Positions 8,777 through 18,464 are shown, numbered from the stretch's first letter. The stretch is 64,000 nucleotides of DNA from Kosakonia arachidis (GCF_900116535.1 NZ_FPAU01000001.1:852813-916812); one strand, 5' to 3'. Translations and numbers: made by a program. The notes: generated by a model from the sequence alone, not told the origin.

Positions 8777-9742
8777 CTACAAATCAATCACCAAATCCCG
8801 CGAGTGGCTGCGAGAGCAACATAGCGCGATATGCTGTGTGGCGGCGGTTTTCTCTGCTGCCGATTGCACCGTATCGCGGTGGTCGACCACGCCATCAAGT
8901 ACCGGGGTCAGACAGGCACCGCAAATTCCCATCTCGCACGAAAGCGGCACAGCCACGCCATTATCCTGAAGCACCTGCGCAATGCTTTTGTTGGCCGGAA
9001 CGGGCCATTTTTCCCCACTGGAGGCCAGCGTAATGGTAAAGGTCTCTTCCTGTTGCGACGCCACAACGGGTGCAACAGGCGCAAATGCTTCGCTGTGGAT
9101 CTGCGTTTCCGCCCAGCCTTTTGCCGCCGCAACTTCTCTTACCGCCGCCATAAAACCCGCCGGGCCGCAGGTATAAATGCGCTCCCCGGCACCGGGAGCG
9201 GGGATCGTTGCCGCCAGCGTCTGCCGCGGGCTTTTGCCTTCCGAGGAGCAGTGAATGAGACAAACTCCGTGCGTCAGCGAATGGTCGAGTTCGCGCGCAA
9301 ATGCTGCCTCTTCTCGCCGTTTGACGAAATAGTGCAGTGTAAACGGCACACCTTGCGCCTCCCGTTGCAGCAGCATCGCATAGAGTGGCGTAATGCCAAT
9401 CCCTGCAGCGAGCAGCAGCACCGGGCCGTCATCGCGTAGCGCAAACAGGTTGCGCGGCGCTGAGATCATCAGCGTCTGGCCGGGGCGTAGCGTCTGATGG
9501 ATATAGCGTGAGCCGCCGCGTGAGGCGCTTTCCTGTGCCACGCAGATCAAGTAGCTTTCCGTCGTGCTCTCCCCGGTCAGCGAATACTGGCGGATCAGGC
9601 CGCATGGCAGATGCACATCAATATGTGCGCCAGGCTGCCAGCCTGGAAGCGGTTCGCCATTGGCGGCGACCAGTCGCACAGCGAGGTTTTTATCGCCCTG
9701 GCGCCACAAGCCATCAACCACCACGTTCAGCACGTCATTCAT
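8777..9742 (-). CDS. hpxE: Reductase component of the hypoxanthine/xanthine oxygenase system
   Basis: About 321 residues. The N-terminal two thirds form an FNR-type FMN/NAD reductase (RQYSLTG near 52 for flavin; AAGIGITPL near 112 and YTCGPAGFM near 200 for nucleotide). The C-terminus is a plant-type [2Fe-2S] ferredoxin with CEMGICGAC near 275. It passes electrons from NAD(P)H to the Rieske oxygenase HpxD encoded just upstream. I prefer ATG at 9742 (GAGGTG upstream); a GTG at 9754 making a GTGA overlap with hpxD is an alternative. In Klebsiella hpxDE are needed for hypoxanthine oxidation and are controlled by HpxR; the same gene order here supports the name. Confidence 0.88.
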   Translation of the reverse strand: MNDVLNVVVDGLWRQGDKNLAVRLVAANGEPLPGWQPGAHIDVHLPCGLIRQYSLTGESTTESYLICVAQESASRGGSRYIHQTLRPGQTLMISAPRNLFALRDDGPVLLLAAGIGITPLYAMLLQREAQGVPFTLHYFVKRREEAAFARELDHSLTHGVCLIHCSSEGKSPRQTLAATIPAPGAGERIYTCGPAGFMAAVREVAAAKGWAETQIHSEAFAPVAPVVASQQEETFTITLASSGEKWPVPANKSIAQVLQDNGVAVPLSCEMGICGACLTPVLDGVVDHRDTVQSAAEKTAATQHIALCCSRSHSRDLVIDL

Positions 9743-9750
9743 CGCACACC

Positions 9751-10788
9751 TCACACCAGAAAGAACTCGCCAAAGCCCATTTTTTTCAGGCCTCGGCGAT
9801 AGGCAATCGAACTTCTGTCCGCCGGAATATGGGCTTCCAGCGTCAGATCCAGCGGCAACCTTTCCGGCCGTTGTGTCTCCACCATCAGGCGATCTTCTTC
9901 AAACACGCGCAAGTTGAACGCTTGTACCTCCTCGATCGGGATATGCAGATCGAAATTGCGCGCGATCGGCGCAAACATGCGGGTAATGCGCGAGGAGACC
10001 GGCGAGGCGGCATTCATGATCACCAGCCGCGCCTCGCCGGGAAAATGAATCGTTAGCGTGGCGGTAAACGGCAGGTGCATCTCGAAATGGCGCAGCCAGC
10101 GAAAACCTTCCGGCGCGCGATAGTCAGAACTCGCCGGATAATTGCCGACCGAACTCCAGTAATCAGCAATAAAACCAAACTCGGTTTCCTGCGGGCTGTA
10201 ATCCGGAACGAACTGGTTATTGGGGTCGGCAAACGTGTCCGTGTGGATCCACGCAAAGTGGGCGACATCGAGAAAGCCTTCCACCTGGCGGCCAGCAAAG
10301 CCGTTCACCTCAAAGGCCGGGCAGTTGATCTGCTGAAAACCTTCATCATCCCAGTGCGGCATTGTCGGGAGCGGCTGCGGGTTCTCCGCGTCAAACGCCA
10401 GGCAGGTCCAGATCAGGCCAAAGCGCTCTTCAACGGCAAACGTCAACAGGTTGAGTTTCGCCGGTACTGGCTGATCGGGGCTGGAAGGGATGCGGTTACA
10501 GCGGCCATCTTCACCGAAACGTAGCCCGTGGTAGGGGCAGACGATGCCCTCTTCATCGTGGAAACCGAGCGTCAGCGGCACGCCGCGGTGCGGGCAGACA
10601 TCGCGGGCGACCACCACCTGGCCCTTCACGCGATAAATCACGAGCTGTTCATCAAGCAGCGTGGCTTTCACCGGCGCTGCGCCAATATCGCAGGCACGGG
10701 CGACGGGATGCCAGCATTTTGCCAGACGTAACCAGTCCTCCGGCTCGAAGGTGCAATGGGCGGGTGGGGTGGGGAGTGCTGTTTTCAT
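9751..10788 (-). CDS. hpxD: Rieske oxygenase component for purine oxidation
   Basis: 345 residues. Rieske [2Fe-2S] ligands are seen as CPHRG (C65, H67) and CPYHG (C84, H87). The mononuclear iron histidines are probably H177 and H182 in DVAHFAWIH, with further acid ligand not assigned. With HpxE it forms a ring-hydroxylating type oxygenase that in Klebsiella replaces xanthine dehydrogenase in oxidising hypoxanthine. A good RBS (AGGAAGGA) precedes ATG at 10788. It is transcribed divergently from the LysR gene hpxR, the usual arrangement for a regulated target. First gene of an hpxDE operon. Confidence 0.88.
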   Translation of the reverse strand: MKTALPTPPAHCTFEPEDWLRLAKCWHPVARACDIGAAPVKATLLDEQLVIYRVKGQVVVARDVCPHRGVPLTLGFHDEEGIVCPYHGLRFGEDGRCNRIPSSPDQPVPAKLNLLTFAVEERFGLIWTCLAFDAENPQPLPTMPHWDDEGFQQINCPAFEVNGFAGRQVEGFLDVAHFAWIHTDTFADPNNQFVPDYSPQETEFGFIADYWSSVGNYPASSDYRAPEGFRWLRHFEMHLPFTATLTIHFPGEARLVIMNAASPVSSRITRMFAPIARNFDLHIPIEEVQAFNLRVFEEDRLMVETQRPERLPLDLTLEAHIPADRSSIAYRRGLKKMGFGEFFLV

Positions 10789-10915
10789 GGTCGTCCTTCC
10801 TGCTCACGGAAAAGCTATTGTTTAATTGTTGTAACTTTATTGTTGTCATATTAGGGTGTTCACATCCATCGCCATTAATTCACTATGGCGTTGCAAAAAA
10901 GTGTACAGGTGCAGC

Positions 10916-11836
10916 ATGAGTCCATTTTCCCGTTTCGCCGTCTATTTCGCTGAAGTTGCCCGCAGCGGCAGCCTGCGCCGCGCCGCAGAAAAACTGCATA
11001 TCTCCGCATCGGCGATTAACCGACAGATTTTGCAGGCGGAGGAGGAGTTTGGTACGCCGCTGTTTGAGCGGTTGCCGGAAGGTTTACGCATGACCAGTGC
11101 CGGCGAGTTGCTGTATGACAATCTGCTGCGCTGGCAAAAAGAGTTTCAGCTCACGCGGCAAAAATTTGATGAGCTGCAAGGCCTGAAACGCGGTACCGTC
11201 AGTGTGGGAATGGTGCAGGCGCTGGCGGAGGGGAGCTTTGCCAGCGCACTGGCCGACATTATCACCGGGCAACCGTGGCTGGAGCTGGAACTTCGGGTCG
11301 CGGACAGCCATACCGTTAGCCAGAGAGTGCGGCAGGCCGATCTCGACTTCGGTTTGATCCTCGATCCGGAAGGGCAATCAGGGCTGAATGTTCTGGCCTT
11401 CGCCGAGCTGGAGATGGGCGTGGTGATGCGTGCGGATCACGAAATGGCAACCGCTTCGGCGTTATCGCTGGGCGAGCTGAGCGAGGCGCGGCATATTCTG
11501 CCCGGTGCGCCGCTCATTGTGCATGAACGTGTTGGCATGCTTTATCGCCACTACGATCTCGCCCCGTCGAATACCATCAGCTGTAATGACATCCGGTTGA
11601 TTAAGTCGCTGGTGCTGAAGGGGAGCGGTATCACGGTACTGAGCCTGCTGGATGTTCTGGATGAAGTAAAAAGCGGGCAACTGGCGTTTGTGCCGCTGCG
11701 CAACAAACTGCTGCGCCCGCTGACGCTAGCGCTCTGTACCGCACCATCGCGCCAGCTTTCCCGCCCGGCGCTAATGGCGATCCAAAAACTGACCCAGGTG
11801 CTGGAAGCGATGCAGAGCGTTGGCGCATCAGCCTAA
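10916..11836 (+). CDS. hpxR: LysR-type regulator of hpxDE
   Basis: 307 residues from ATG 10916; earlier in-frame starts lack an RBS and precede the normal LysR beginning. Winged HTH at residues 8-65 (SGSLRRAAEKLHISASAINRQ), then a substrate-binding effector domain. It is divergent from hpxD with 127 bases between the starts, where LysR sites would be expected; I could not single out a T-N11-A box. In Klebsiella HpxR activates hpxDE. The 3' end overlaps the end of hpxO by 9 bases on the other strand. Confidence 0.85.
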   Translation: MSPFSRFAVYFAEVARSGSLRRAAEKLHISASAINRQILQAEEEFGTPLFERLPEGLRMTSAGELLYDNLLRWQKEFQLTRQKFDELQGLKRGTVSVGMVQALAEGSFASALADIITGQPWLELELRVADSHTVSQRVRQADLDFGLILDPEGQSGLNVLAFAELEMGVVMRADHEMATASALSLGELSEARHILPGAPLIVHERVGMLYRHYDLAPSNTISCNDIRLIKSLVLKGSGITVLSLLDVLDEVKSGQLAFVPLRNKLLRPLTLALCTAPSRQLSRPALMAIQKLTQVLEAMQSVGASA

Positions 11837-12982
11837 CGGCCCGCCCTGAATGGTATCGCACAGGCCATTGATAATGCGTTCGCCGGTCTCCTCTTTCAGT
11901 TCCTGATACCACGCCTGCGTGAGTGCCATATCTTTGCCGTGGGTGATATCGCAGCGTTTGCGCGCCTTGAGCACCAGATCGCGCACCCGGTCGCAGCGTA
12001 GCGCTTCATACTGACGCAGCACATTTTCGATGTCGCTCTGCTCGCGGAAAAGGTTTCCCAGCACCACTGCATCTTCCATCGCTGCGCAGCCGCCCTGGCC
12101 GATATCCGGCGTGGTGCTGTGTCCGGCATCGCCCAGAAGCGCCACTTTACCGCGTACCAGCGTGTCGAACGGTTCGATATCATGGATCTCGATGCGGTTC
12201 GTCGTTTGCGGATCCAGCGCAGCGATCAGCCGTTGCACCGGCGGTGCCCAGCCGCTGAAGTAGCGCGTCAGATCGTCGCGCAGTGTGCTGCGATCTTCGG
12301 CCAGCCCGGCGGGTAGCGGCACGTCAAAGAAGAAGTAGAAGCGACCGTCGGAGACAGGCATCAGTGACACCCGCTTGCCTTCACCCACGAAGGTTGTCCA
12401 CTGCTCGGCGGGCGCGATGGCTTCATCGATTTTCACCAGGCCATTCCAGTTAACGTAACCTGCATAGCGACGCTCTGGCGTATAGCCCAACACATACGGG
12501 CGCAGCGCCGAATGGCTGCCGTCGGCGGCAATCAGAAAATCACCGTGGGCGCAGGTGCCATCGCTGAACCACGCCGTCACACCGTCGGCATGCTCTTCCA
12601 CTTCGTTGACCCGTTTACCAAACTGCACCCGGTCGCGTCCCCAGTGATTGAGCATTTCGCGCTGTAATTCCGCCCGCGATACCGGGCACGGGCGTCCTCC
12701 CACTCGCTCGATCAGCGGCGCGAGGCTAAACGCCGTCAGCGTTTCGCCCTTGCGGTAATCTTTATAAGCCATAAAGCGCATCGGACCGCCATAGGTTTCC
12801 ATCATCTCGCCCATCCCCAGATGGTTCATACACTTCACGCCGTTGGGCCAGATGGAGATCGCCGCGCCGACCGGCTTGATCTCTTTTACTGCTTCGAATA
12901 CCTGACACGCGATGCCCGCGTTCTGTAACGCCACTGCCGCGCTAAGGCCGCCGATACCTGCGCCAATCACCAATGCTTTCAT
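11828..12982 (-). CDS. hpxO: FAD-dependent urate hydroxylase
   Basis: 384 residues, the length of K. pneumoniae HpxO. FAD-binding GAGIGG is at 7-12, with GDAGH in the second FAD motif near 287. R204 and Y216, the two residues reported as important in the Klebsiella enzyme, are present at exactly those positions. It oxidises urate to 5-hydroxyisourate with NADH and O2, replacing uricase. RBS GGAGAAG lies just before the ATG. It is transcribed away from hpxPQT across a 268-base region, and its product feeds HpxT. Confidence 0.95.
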   Translation of the reverse strand: MKALVIGAGIGGLSAAVALQNAGIACQVFEAVKEIKPVGAAISIWPNGVKCMNHLGMGEMMETYGGPMRFMAYKDYRKGETLTAFSLAPLIERVGGRPCPVSRAELQREMLNHWGRDRVQFGKRVNEVEEHADGVTAWFSDGTCAHGDFLIAADGSHSALRPYVLGYTPERRYAGYVNWNGLVKIDEAIAPAEQWTTFVGEGKRVSLMPVSDGRFYFFFDVPLPAGLAEDRSTLRDDLTRYFSGWAPPVQRLIAALDPQTTNRIEIHDIEPFDTLVRGKVALLGDAGHSTTPDIGQGGCAAMEDAVVLGNLFREQSDIENVLRQYEALRCDRVRDLVLKARKRCDITHGKDMALTQAWYQELKEETGERIINGLCDTIQGGPLG

Positions 12983-13250
12983 TCTCTTCTCCTTTTACAT
13001 GCATGTGACTGATTGAGCAATTTGCGTACCAGAATGACGGCGGGCGCTGGCGTGGGATAAAACAGGCGATGTGATGTTGTGTTGCACCTTTGCAGTGCGT
13101 ATTTGTATTAATGTTGCCTTTTTGTGAATCAAAAATTTCCAAATTTGGTGCAGGGAATCTAAAGTTTCACAGCGCTGACGCCGGAGGAGCGACTCTGGCC
13201 TGCTTTGTGCATCAGGGCGTTGATGCGAATTGACAACAGGATGGAACGCC

Positions 13251-14633
13251 ATGTCAGATGAAACGAACAGCACCTTATTGTACGGGCTGGAGCAGCGTAT
13301 CCCGCCGCTTCCGGCTTTCTTCAGCGCCTTACAGCACGTACTGGCCGGGTTAGTGGGCATCATCACACCGCCGCTGATCATTGGTGCGACGCTGGGGTTG
13401 GGGGAGTGGATGCCGTGGTTGATTAGCATGTCGCTGCTGGCTTCCGGGATTGGCACCTTTTTACAGTCCAGCCGGGTATGGGGCGTTGGTGCGGGCATGA
13501 TTTGCATGCAGGGCACCAGCTTTGCCTTTCTTGGTGTTGCGATTGCAGGCGGGATGTGGGTAAAAGGGCAGGGCGGCACGGCGCAGGACGTGATGGCGAT
13601 GCTGTTTGGCGTCAATTTTGTGGCCGCGCTGGTGCCGATAATTATCAGCCGTTTTATTGAGCCGCTGAAGCGCATTTTTACGCCGATTATCACCGGCAGC
13701 GTGATTGCGCTGATCGGCATCAGCCTGATTAAAGTCAGCGTGAATAACTGGTGTGGCGGCGTACAGGCGAAAGATTTTGGCAGTATGAGCAACATTGGCC
13801 TCGGCGCAGGCACACTGGCAGCGATTGTGTTACTGAGTTGCGCGAAAAACCGCTGGCTGCGTCTCTCTTCCGTGGTGGTCGGCATCGCACTGGGTTGCAT
13901 CGCCGCTGCTCTTGTTGGTAAGTTTCACTTCAGCGGCACCGGCGATACCTGGTTTCGTTTACCGGCGCTGTTTCCGTTTGGTTTCCAGTTTAATAGTGCT
14001 ATCTTTCTGCCCGTGGCGCTGGTATCGCTGGTATGCATCCTGGAGGCGGTCGGCGATCTCACCGCTAACTGCTTGATCTCGCACCAACCTATCGATAACA
14101 GCGCGTTTCGTTCCCGTCTGAAGGGCGGCATTCTTGCTGACGGCATCTGTTGCATGATTGCGGCGATGCTGGGTGCTTTTCCCAATACCACCTTTGCGCA
14201 AAACAATGGCGTGATCCAGATGACGGGTGTCGCCAGTCGCTTTGTTGGCCGCTATATTGGCGTGATCCTTATCCTGTTGGGGGTGTTCCCGCCGTTTGGC
14301 GAGATATTACGCCAGATCCCACTGCCGGTGCTGGGCGGCGCAACGATGGTGATGTTTGGCTGCGTGGTGGCGGCCGGGATCCGCATCATTACTCAGAATC
14401 CGTTAACCCGCCGCGACATGCTGATTGTTGGACTGGCATTTGGTTTTGGTATGGGGGTCGAAGCGGTACCGGCCTTTCTTGCCCATTTCCCGCCCATTAT
14501 CGCTAATCTGTTTGGCTCGGCGGCGACCTGTGGCGGTTTCGTTGCGATTGTCCTGAACCTGATTATTCCGCAAGAAAAAACCGTCATCGCCAATGACGCA
14601 AGGAGCAATGATGATCGCGCTGAATCACTTTAA
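13251..14633 (+). CDS. hpxP: NCS2-family purine permease
   Basis: 461 residues, a hydrophobic protein with many membrane spans. The NCS2/NAT signature is visible as AQNNGVIQMTGV near 320, plus the conserved QGTSFAF-type loop near 86. It should import urate, xanthine or another purine with a cation. ATG 13251 is chosen because AGGATGG lies 7-13 bases before it; a TTG at 13230 is weaker. It leads the hpxPQT operon, its 3' end overlapping the start of hpxQ. Confidence 0.87.
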   Translation: MSDETNSTLLYGLEQRIPPLPAFFSALQHVLAGLVGIITPPLIIGATLGLGEWMPWLISMSLLASGIGTFLQSSRVWGVGAGMICMQGTSFAFLGVAIAGGMWVKGQGGTAQDVMAMLFGVNFVAALVPIIISRFIEPLKRIFTPIITGSVIALIGISLIKVSVNNWCGGVQAKDFGSMSNIGLGAGTLAAIVLLSCAKNRWLRLSSVVVGIALGCIAAALVGKFHFSGTGDTWFRLPALFPFGFQFNSAIFLPVALVSLVCILEAVGDLTANCLISHQPIDNSAFRSRLKGGILADGICCMIAAMLGAFPNTTFAQNNGVIQMTGVASRFVGRYIGVILILLGVFPPFGEILRQIPLPVLGGATMVMFGCVVAAGIRIITQNPLTRRDMLIVGLAFGFGMGVEAVPAFLAHFPPIIANLFGSAATCGGFVAIVLNLIIPQEKTVIANDARSNDDRAESL

Positions 14634-15111
14634 TCAGTTACCGGACGACGAGGCCGTAGCACTGTTGCAGCCATGTGTGGCGATCCCCGGCTGGACGGCG
14701 GCACTGGTGGCCGCGCGTCCGTTTGCTTCGATCGCCGCACTGCACCAAACCGCGGGTGACATCGCCGCCACCTGGGGCCACGCCGAGCTGGAGCAGGCGC
14801 TTAGCGCACACCCGCGCATTGGCGAAAAGCCCGCGGGTTCGCAGGCGCATGCTGCGTTATCGCGCCAGGAGCAGTCGGCGGTGGACGACCGGGACACACA
14901 ACTGGCCGCGGCGCTGCGTGAAGGGAATGCGCGCTATGAAGCGCGTTTTGGTCGCGTATTTTTGATCCGCGCCAAAGGCCGTAGCGGAGAAGAAATTCTG
15001 CACGCGCTGGAACAGCGGTTGACCAACAGCGACGCCGAAGAGATCACAGCGGCGCTGGAGCAGTTACGAGAAATCACCTTATTACGACTGGCAGGAGCGA
15101 TTGGCGAATGA
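14611..15111 (+). CDS. hpxQ: OHCU decarboxylase
   Basis: About 166 residues. The family motif HPRIGEK (near 68-74, including the catalytic His) and the C-terminal ARFGRVFLIRAKGRS block are present. It decarboxylates 2-oxo-4-hydroxy-4-carboxy-5-ureidoimidazoline to S-allantoin, the third step from urate. AGGAG at 14601-14605 serves ATG 14611 best; ATG 14608 is adjacent. It lies inside the hpxP end and its own stop overlaps hpxT (ATGA), so the three genes are translationally coupled. Confidence 0.92.
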   Translation: MIALNHFNQLPDDEAVALLQPCVAIPGWTAALVAARPFASIAALHQTAGDIAATWGHAELEQALSAHPRIGEKPAGSQAHAALSRQEQSAVDDRDTQLAAALREGNARYEARFGRVFLIRAKGRSGEEILHALEQRLTNSDAEEITAALEQLREITLLRLAGAIGE

Positions 15112-15431
15112 ACAGCCTCAGTACCCATATTCTGGATATTTCCAGCGGTAAACCCGCGCAGGGGGTGACGGTTTATCTGTTACTCGACGAACAGACGGTG
15201 GCGAGCGGCGTTACCGATGCGAACGGGCGAATCGGTGAGTTTTCATCTTCATTGACGCCGGGACATTATCGGCTGGTGGCACACACGGGGGAGTGGTTTG
15301 CAAAGCGCGGTGTGGCGACCCTGTTTCCCTGCGCGCAAATTGACTTTGTGATTGCGCAAACGGCAGAGGAGCATTTCCATCTGCCGTTCTTAATTGCGCC
15401 CGGCGGCTGGTCAACTTACCGTGGCAGTTGA
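15108..15431 (+). CDS. hpxT: 5-hydroxyisourate hydrolase (transthyretin-like)
   Basis: 107 residues. N-terminal LSTHILDISSGKPA contains the conserved His, and the protein ends in YRGS, the signature of HIU hydrolases as opposed to true transthyretins. It hydrolyses 5-hydroxyisourate to OHCU, between HpxO and HpxQ. No signal peptide, so cytoplasmic. Its start overlaps hpxQ by 4 bases and its 3' end overlaps the end of convergent guaD by 21 bases. Confidence 0.94.
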   Translation: MNSLSTHILDISSGKPAQGVTVYLLLDEQTVASGVTDANGRIGEFSSSLTPGHYRLVAHTGEWFAKRGVATLFPCAQIDFVIAQTAEEHFHLPFLIAPGGWSTYRGS

Positions 15432-16730
15432 CCACGCGCACTGACCGTTAATCCACGTCTCGCTGATATTGCGCTCATCACCGAGGGTCATCAGCACAAA
15501 CAATTGCTCGTAAATGTCCTTGCAGCGCGCATTACGCAGACGCTGCAAGGGCGTAACGTCCAGGTCAATCACCACAAAGTCGGCTTCTTTGCCGGGCGCA
15601 AAATTACCAATTTTATCCTCCAGACGCAGAGCATGCGCGCCGCCGAGCGTGGCGTGGTAAAACGCTTCGCTGGCCCGCAGGCGGTAGCTTTGCAACTGTC
15701 CCACTTTATAGGCTTCGCCCAGCGTGCGCAGCATGCTGAAGGTGGTGCCAGCGCCGACATCGGTGCCGATGCCCATGCGCACCTTGTTCTGCCAGCAGGC
15801 GGGCAGGCGAAACAACCCACTGCCGAGGAACAGGTTCGAGGTAGGGCAAAACGCCACCGCTGAACCGGTATCGTGCAGACATTGCCACTCTTCGTCATGC
15901 AGGTGAATGCCGTGTGCAAACACGCTGCGCTCGCCGGTCAGTTGATAGTGGTGGTAAACATCGAGATAACGTTGATGCTCCGGCCAGAGATCATTGACCC
16001 ACGCCACTTCATGCGGATTTTCGCTTAAATGCGTCTGCAGCCAGGTCTGCGGAAACTCTTCGCGTAAACGTCGTACTGCCTCGAGCAGTTCCGGCGAGGA
16101 GGTCGGGGCAAAGCGTGGCGTAATGGCATAACCCAGTCGCCCCTGATGCTGCCAGCGCTGGATCAGTTCGCGTGTTTGCTGGTAGCTCTGTTCAGCCGTT
16201 TCGCTGAGGTACTCCGGCGCATGGCGATCCATCATCACCTTACCGGCGATCAGCCGCATATTCAGGCGCAGCGCCTCGCTAAACAGCGCGTTGACGGATT
16301 CCGGGTGCAGCGTACAAAACACCAGCGCGGTGGTGGTGCCGTGGCTCAGTAACTGGTTGATAAAGAATTCGGCAATTTCTGTAGCGTAAGCTTCATCAGC
16401 AAACTGGCTTTCAACCGGAAAGGTGTACGTTGTCAGCCACTCCAGCAGTTGTTCACCAAAGGCGCCAATCATTTCGGTTTGCGGATAATGCACGTGGGCA
16501 TCAATAAAGCCGGGGAGCAGCAGTTTGCCGCGCCGGTCGGTGTAGCCTTTGTGCGCATCCAGATGTTGCTCACCCTCCTGCCAGCTCATTCGCGCCTGAA
16601 TCTTGCCGTCGCGAATAAACAGCAGACCGTCTTCAATAAAACGTGCGTGGCGGGAGATATCGTCAGCGTTGTCGCAGACGTCGGCAATGTCAAACAGTGC
16701 GCCGCGGATCGCGGCATGATAATCAATCAT
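15411..16730 (-). CDS. guaD: Guanine deaminase
   Basis: 439 residues from ATG 16730, which matches the usual N-terminus (RGALFDIADVCDN); the ATG at 16754 has no RBS. Amidohydrolase fold with HVHYPQTEM near 78-86 (metal HxH), a second histidine in LSENPHEV near 237, and the metal aspartate in GTDVGAGTTFSM near 321. It converts guanine to xanthine plus ammonia, feeding HpxDE. It sits between hpxT and hpxC in the purine cluster. Confidence 0.93.
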   Translation of the reverse strand: MIDYHAAIRGALFDIADVCDNADDISRHARFIEDGLLFIRDGKIQARMSWQEGEQHLDAHKGYTDRRGKLLLPGFIDAHVHYPQTEMIGAFGEQLLEWLTTYTFPVESQFADEAYATEIAEFFINQLLSHGTTTALVFCTLHPESVNALFSEALRLNMRLIAGKVMMDRHAPEYLSETAEQSYQQTRELIQRWQHQGRLGYAITPRFAPTSSPELLEAVRRLREEFPQTWLQTHLSENPHEVAWVNDLWPEHQRYLDVYHHYQLTGERSVFAHGIHLHDEEWQCLHDTGSAVAFCPTSNLFLGSGLFRLPACWQNKVRMGIGTDVGAGTTFSMLRTLGEAYKVGQLQSYRLRASEAFYHATLGGAHALRLEDKIGNFAPGKEADFVVIDLDVTPLQRLRNARCKDIYEQLFVLMTLGDERNISETWINGQCAWSTATVS

Positions 16731-16823
16731 CGTTCCAGCCTTCGTCGTTTCCATACCAGGTGAAGTGGTAAAGCAAAATGAGTGCCAGCCGCGACGAGAA
16801 ACGCCGCGGCCTGAGGAGAAGGG

Positions 16824-18320
16824 TTACTCTTTTTGTGCCGCGATGTTGGTGTTGAAACGTGATGTCGTGACAACAATGCGCTCTTCGCGTGCCAGCCAGC
16901 GATAGGTGACACCGCCCAGCAGTACGCCGATAAACCAGCTAAAGTTGGCGACTTCGTGCAGCGTCGGAATAAAACTGATGATTAACCCGACGGCCACCGA
17001 CGGCACCAACGCGCCAATCGCTTTTGGGTTAAAGCCGTTGCGATACCAGTATTTGCCTTTTGGTGTGTCATCAAACAGGTCATCGACAGACACCTGCCCG
17101 CGTTTGATCAGATAGAAATCCGCAATCAGGATGCCGAACAGCGGACCGATAAAGGCTCCCAGCACGTCGAGGGTGTAGTGGATCAGTTCCGGGGAGTTAA
17201 ACAGGTTCCACGGTGTCAGCAGAATCGAGCCGACAGCCGCGATCATACCGCCGGTGCGGAAGCTGATCTTCTGCGGTGAGCAGTTAGAGAAGTCAAACGC
17301 GGGCGAGACGAAGTTAGCAACAATGTTGATGCCGATGGTGGCGGTGATCATGGTCAGCAGACCAATCGCCACCGCCAGATCGTTGCCGACACGGCTGACA
17401 GTTTCAATCGGATCGGTGATCATGCGGCCAAACAGCGACTGGGTGCCGGATACAATCACCACGGTCACGATCGAGAACAGCAAGAAGTTGAACGGTAAGC
17501 CCCAGCGGTTGCCGCGACGAATTTCGCCCATGCTTTTGCCATAACGCGAAAAATCACCAAAGTTGAGCAGCGGCCCGGAAAAATAGGAAACCACCAGCGC
17601 AGTTGCGGTGATCATTTGCCAGGTTTGCTCACCAGCGCTGAGTGATTTGCTGGCGAGAGTAAAAGAGATACCGTCGAAACCCGTCTTGTATACAATCCAG
17701 CCCGCCAGCGACAGCATCACCACATACACGGCTGGACCGGCAATATCGATAAAGCGCTTGATCGCGCTCATCCCGTGCCAGAACACCATGGCCTGCAGAA
17801 TCCACATCGTGGCGAAGCACAGCCAGCCGAGGGGCGACAGGCCCAACAGCGAACCCTGCGTTAAAGAAGAGAGCGACGGCCAGAACTTCAGCAGCACCAG
17901 CATTAAGGCATTTGCCGCCAGATAGGTCTGAATACCATACCAGGCGAAGGCGATAAGACCACGGATCACCGCCGGAATGTTGGCACCGAAGACGCCAAAT
18001 GCCTGGCGGCAGATAACGGCATAGGGCACGCCTGCCATCTGGCTCGGTTTTGCGACCAGGTTAGCGCAGAGCTGCACGATGCAAATGCCCACCAGCAGGC
18101 AGAGCAGCACCTGCCAGCTTGCCAGCCCGAGCGTAAAGAAGCTCGCGGCGACGACATAGCCGCCCATACTGTGTACATCCGACATCCAGAACGAAAAGAT
18201 GTTGTACCAGCTCCAGTTCTGATCGCGCGTCGGCGCCAGATCTTCATTACAAAGCCGTGGGCTGTATACCGCTCCGGAATCAGCGGCCTTAACCTGATGA
18301 GTGTTTTGTGTATTTGGCAT
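16824..18320 (-). CDS. hpxC: NCS1-family permease, probably allantoin
   Basis: 498 residues with about 12 hydrophobic spans. It shows the NCS1 pattern NWSWYNIFSFWMSD near 34-48 and SYFSGPLLNFGDFSRYG near 240. ATG 18320 is preceded by CAGGAG at good spacing; the ATG at 18338 is not. The Klebsiella gene in this place, divergent from hpxS and beside hpxAB, is hpxC, proposed as allantoin permease. A perfect 10-bp palindrome TTGTATACAA lies inside the gene at 17686-17695. Confidence 0.87.
   Translation of the reverse strand: MPNTQNTHQVKAADSGAVYSPRLCNEDLAPTRDQNWSWYNIFSFWMSDVHSMGGYVVAASFFTLGLASWQVLLCLLVGICIVQLCANLVAKPSQMAGVPYAVICRQAFGVFGANIPAVIRGLIAFAWYGIQTYLAANALMLVLLKFWPSLSSLTQGSLLGLSPLGWLCFATMWILQAMVFWHGMSAIKRFIDIAGPAVYVVMLSLAGWIVYKTGFDGISFTLASKSLSAGEQTWQMITATALVVSYFSGPLLNFGDFSRYGKSMGEIRRGNRWGLPFNFLLFSIVTVVIVSGTQSLFGRMITDPIETVSRVGNDLAVAIGLLTMITATIGINIVANFVSPAFDFSNCSPQKISFRTGGMIAAVGSILLTPWNLFNSPELIHYTLDVLGAFIGPLFGILIADFYLIKRGQVSVDDLFDDTPKGKYWYRNGFNPKAIGALVPSVAVGLIISFIPTLHEVANFSWFIGVLLGGVTYRWLAREERIVVTTSRFNTNIAAQKE
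17686..17695. promoter_or_regulatory. Candidate HpxS operator inside hpxC
   Basis: Perfect palindrome TTGTATACAA, about 625 bases inside hpxC from its start. It matches the palindrome inside hpxA and resembles two imperfect sites before hpxS. Inferred; GntR-family regulators commonly bind such TTGTAnnCAA-like sites. Confidence 0.4.
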
Positions 18321-18399
18321 GAAACCTGCTCCTGTCAATAAAAGCCCGTGAAAAGGGAGTGCTGAGGTTATTGCAGGATCCAGGCCAAAATGATTAATC

Positions 18400-18432
18400 T
18401 TGTATCCAATAATTTAATTTTATGTATACGAT
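18400..18432. promoter_or_regulatory. Candidate tandem HpxS operators between hpxC and hpxS
   Basis: TTGTATCCAAT (18400-18410) and ATGTATACGAT (18422-18432) share 8 of 11 bases and start 22 bases apart, two helical turns. They lie in the only promoter region shared by hpxC and hpxS, which is where a GntR-family autoregulator would act. Confidence 0.5.
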
Positions 18433-18464
18433 CCGATATCGAAAAGTAAAAAGCGGAGTGGTTA

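Noticed and set aside
13959..14201. Antisense open frames opposite hpxP and hpxQ
   Set aside because: No homology pattern, no RBS, inside well-supported genes.
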